A DNA stretch of 16,350 nt from Gammaproteobacteria bacterium. GTDB lineage: Bacteria > Pseudomonadota > Gammaproteobacteria > Chromatiales > Chromatiaceae. Made by a program: the position numbers and the translations under genes. This document shows, piece after piece, positions 14,441 through 16,350 of the stretch. Where the stretch lies: NCBI GenBank assembly GCA_019136395.1, contig JAGVUH010000179.1, forward strand, positions 1 through 16,350, written 5' to 3'. A model generated the notes under the pieces. That model did not search any database and was not told the origin of the DNA. It saw nothing but the letters and a program-made list of their open reading frames with translations. How positions within the stretch are numbered: the first letter of the stretch is position 1; every line of letters begins with the position of its first letter.

Positions 14441-14470
14441 ACTATAGCCATTCCGTGACGAAAAAGGCAA
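14441..14470 (-). promoter_or_regulatory. Sigma70-like promoter of the MltD-like gene
   Basis: On the minus strand TTGCCT (14465-14470, 4/6 to the -35) and TATAGT (14441-14446, 5/6 to the -10) are 18 bp apart. Initiation near 14434 gives a leader of about 75 nt. A short self-complementary GCTCG-TT-CGAGC lies inside that leader at 14415-14426. Confidence 0.6.
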
Positions 14471-14622
14471 GAATTTCGCACGTAAAGATCATTTTCTTCA
14501 GGTAATCCACGCAGTAAGGGATAACCCTCGGCTCGGGCCCGGCGGGATGCCACGGGGAACCGTCCGCGCTTGCTTCCCCCTCCCGGAGGCAGGACCATAG
14601 CCCCTTGCCCCCCGAGCCTGAT

Positions 14623-14636
14623 GGGAGCCCCCCTTG
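14623..14636 (+). promoter_or_regulatory. Ribosome binding site fixing a TTG start for the MscK-like gene
   Basis: GGGAG (14623-14627) lies six bases before TTG 14634-14636. In-frame stops at 14598-14600 and 14619-14621 exclude any earlier start, and the first residues from this TTG form a signal peptide. Confidence 0.75.
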
Positions 14637-16350
14637 TTCCTGAGTCGCCCGCACGTCACCCTCACCCTACCCCTCCTGCTCGCCCTGGCCCTGGGCACCG
14701 CCTGGGCGCAGCCCACGACCCCCTCCGACCCAGGCAAGGGCGATGACAAACGTCCCGCCAGTGCCGAGATCGTCGACGGGATCGGGGACCCGGCCGCCAC
14801 GGTGCGTTTTGTCGAAAGTCGCATCAAGGAACTGGAATCCGCCACCGGCGCCGATGCGGAAATCGCCAAGCGCCTGATCGAGCTCTATCGCAAGGTACTG
14901 AGCAACCTGGAATCCGTACGCAACCAGGAATCCAAGTCCGCCGCCCTGTCCCAAACCCTGGACTCGGCGCCGGTGGAGATACAGCGCTTGCGCAAGGAGA
15001 TCGAGGACCTCCAGGCCAAGGCGGAGGTCAAACCCGCCCCTCCGCCCCCCACGGCCGCGATCGCGGACATCGAACAGCAACTGGTCAAGGAGGCGGCCGA
15101 CGAGGCCGCCCTCACCGCCCGACTCGCCGATCTGGACAAAACCCTCCAGGATTGGCCCCAAGGCCTGGCGGCGACCCGCCAAGCCGTGCAGGACACCCGC
15201 AAGGCCCTGGATGATCTGGAAAAGGAAGCCGCCAAGCCGGCCCCGGAAGGCGAGAGCGCGGCCATGAAGGAGGCCCGCCTGCTGGTCCAGGCCAGCCGTC
15301 AGCGCGCCCTGCGCGCGGAGTTGCTCCGCCTGGATCGGGAGGTCCTGTCCCAGGGCATTCGCGAAGACCTGCAACGGGCGGAGCGCGACAAGGCCCAACT
15401 GGAGGTGAAGCGCATCCAGTCCCGGGTCCAACTCCTGCGGGAGGAACTGGGCAAACGCCGCCTGGCGGAGGCCGAACGGGCCAAGCAGGAGACCGCGGTG
15501 GCCACCCGGGCCGCGGAGGGCCGTCATGCCCTGGTCGGTGAGCTGGCGGCCGCCAACGCCAACCTTTCGGCACAACTCGGCGAAACCAGCGCGGCCCAGG
15601 GACAGCTCGCCACCGAACTGGACCAGCTCCGCACCCAGGCCAAGAAGCTCGACGAGGAATACCGTGCCACCCGTCAGCGCATGGAGATCTCCGGGCTGAG
15701 CGAGGCCATGGGGCAGATCCTGTTGAGCAGCCGCCAGCAACTACCGGATACCGAGGAGCTCGCCAGTGATAACCGCGAGCGCGAGAAACGTCTTGCCGCC
15801 GCCAGCCTGCGGCAGATCCGTCTCACCGAGGATCTGCAACAACTGCGCGACCTGGACAGCCTGCTCAAGGACCGCCTCGCCAGCCTGCCCCCGGACGAGG
15901 TGACACCCCAGCTCAAGGCCCAGGCCCGGGAACAACTGACGCTGCAGCGGGACCTCCTCGGCCAGGCCCTGAGCGCCAACCAGGCCTACCTGCGCCTGCT
16001 CGGTGAACTGGACCTGGCCGCCCAGGAACTGCTATCGACGGTGACCAATTACCGGGACTATCTCGCCCAGCACCTTCTCTGGACCCGCAGCGCCCCACCC
16101 CTCTGGGACACGGAGGCCTTCACCTCACTGCCGCGGGGCCTGCGCTGGCTGTTGTCGCCGCACCACTGGCTGGAGGTAGGCCAGGTCCTGCTGGCCGAGG
16201 CCAGTGAATCCCCTCACTTCTGGTTACCCCTGATCCCCCTGGTGTGGCTGATCTTCCGGGGACCGGCCATGAAGCGCGCCCTCCTGGCCCTGGCCGAGCC
16301 CTTGCGCCGGGTCCAGACCGACAGCTTCCGCCTCACCCTGGAAGGACTGG
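14634..16350 (+). CDS. MscK/KefA-type mechanosensitive channel, 5' part (runs off the window)
   Basis: The first 572 codons of a large inner-membrane mechanosensitive channel that releases solutes on hypo-osmotic shock. TTG is the only start compatible with the upstream stops. It gives MFLSRPH, a hydrophobic core (LTLPLLLALALG) and cleavage after AWA (residue 25). A long periplasmic, heptad-rich, probably coiled-coil region (about 50-430) follows, rich in Leu, Gln, Arg and Glu, then a conserved-looking segment HLLWTRSAPPLW (about 480-491). The first channel-domain helix FWLPLIPLVWLIF is at about 529-541, followed by positively charged FRGPAMKR. This order matches MscK/KefA (about 1,120 aa in E. 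coli), so the pore and MscS-like domain should lie past 16350. A related large MscS-family protein (MscM/YjeP-type) is the alternative. It is divergent from mltD across a 273-bp gap. Confidence 0.85.
   Translation, partial: MFLSRPHVTLTLPLLLALALGTAWAQPTTPSDPGKGDDKRPASAEIVDGIGDPAATVRFVESRIKELESATGADAEIAKRLIELYRKVLSNLESVRNQESKSAALSQTLDSAPVEIQRLRKEIEDLQAKAEVKPAPPPPTAAIADIEQQLVKEAADEAALTARLADLDKTLQDWPQGLAATRQAVQDTRKALDDLEKEAAKPAPEGESAAMKEARLLVQASRQRALRAELLRLDREVLSQGIREDLQRAERDKAQLEVKRIQSRVQLLREELGKRRLAEAERAKQETAVATRAAEGRHALVGELAAANANLSAQLGETSAAQGQLATELDQLRTQAKKLDEEYRATRQRMEISGLSEAMGQILLSSRQQLPDTEELASDNREREKRLAAASLRQIRLTEDLQQLRDLDSLLKDRLASLPPDEVTPQLKAQAREQLTLQRDLLGQALSANQAYLRLLGELDLAAQELLSTVTNYRDYLAQHLLWTRSAPPLWDTEAFTSLPRGLRWLLSPHHWLEVGQVLLAEASESPHFWLPLIPLVWLIFRGPAMKRALLALAEPLRRVQTDSFRLTLEGL

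Noticed and set aside
1..16350. Insertion sequences, tRNA or rRNA genes, toxin-antitoxin, phage or defence genes
   Set aside because: I saw no transposase or integrase motifs, no terminal repeats with target duplications, no cloverleaf and no paired small toxin genes on either strand.

Overview
The window is GC-rich chromosomal DNA from a Gram-negative bacterium. The long open frames antisense to real genes are a by-product of that GC content. The best organism clue is a small secreted Gly/Tyr/Trp-rich protein at 3387-3734 that resembles the sulfur globule envelope proteins of purple sulfur bacteria. Together with the gammaproteobacterial type of the other genes (PEP carboxylase, MltD-type lipoprotein transglycosylase, MscK-type channel, DeaD-type helicase), it points to a Chromatiaceae-like gammaproteobacterium. 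That placement is an inference.

Layout, left to right. (1) 136-3734, minus strand: PEP carboxylase (ppc), a 464-bp gap with two clear inverted repeats, then the sulfur-globule-like gene with its own strong ribosome binding site, a probable promoter and an AT-rich inverted repeat. (2) 3901-6399, minus: a DEAD-box RNA helicase of the DeaD/CsdA type whose N-terminus appears to be frameshifted by a perfect 20-bp tandem duplication at 6177-6216. (3) 6456-10963, plus: a ferric-iron ABC importer (substrate-binding protein, fused permease, ATPase) behind a sigma70-like promoter that overlaps a Fur-box-like palindrome. Its transcript would carry a structured 362-bp spacer and a GC-rich hairpin near the ATPase start. 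(4) 10981-14360, minus: a DUF2061 membrane protein convergent with the ATPase, a WbpE-type sugar aminotransferase, and an MltD-like transglycosylase with its own promoter and intrinsic terminator. (5) 14634-16350, plus: the 5' part of an MscK/KefA-type mechanosensitive channel that starts with TTG and runs off the window.

The genes form independent transcription units. The only multi-gene functional unit is the iron importer, where the Fur-box-like site and the substrate-binding protein, permease and ATPase order agree. MltD (murein remodelling) and MscK (osmotic release) are divergent envelope genes. I see no mobile element, CRISPR array, RNA gene, phage or defence locus. I do not see a convincing new multi-gene system. 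The observations most worth checking are the helicase frameshift duplication, the Fur-box-like promoter, the regulatory DNA around the sulfur-globule-like gene, and a palindrome that spans the stop codons of two convergent genes.
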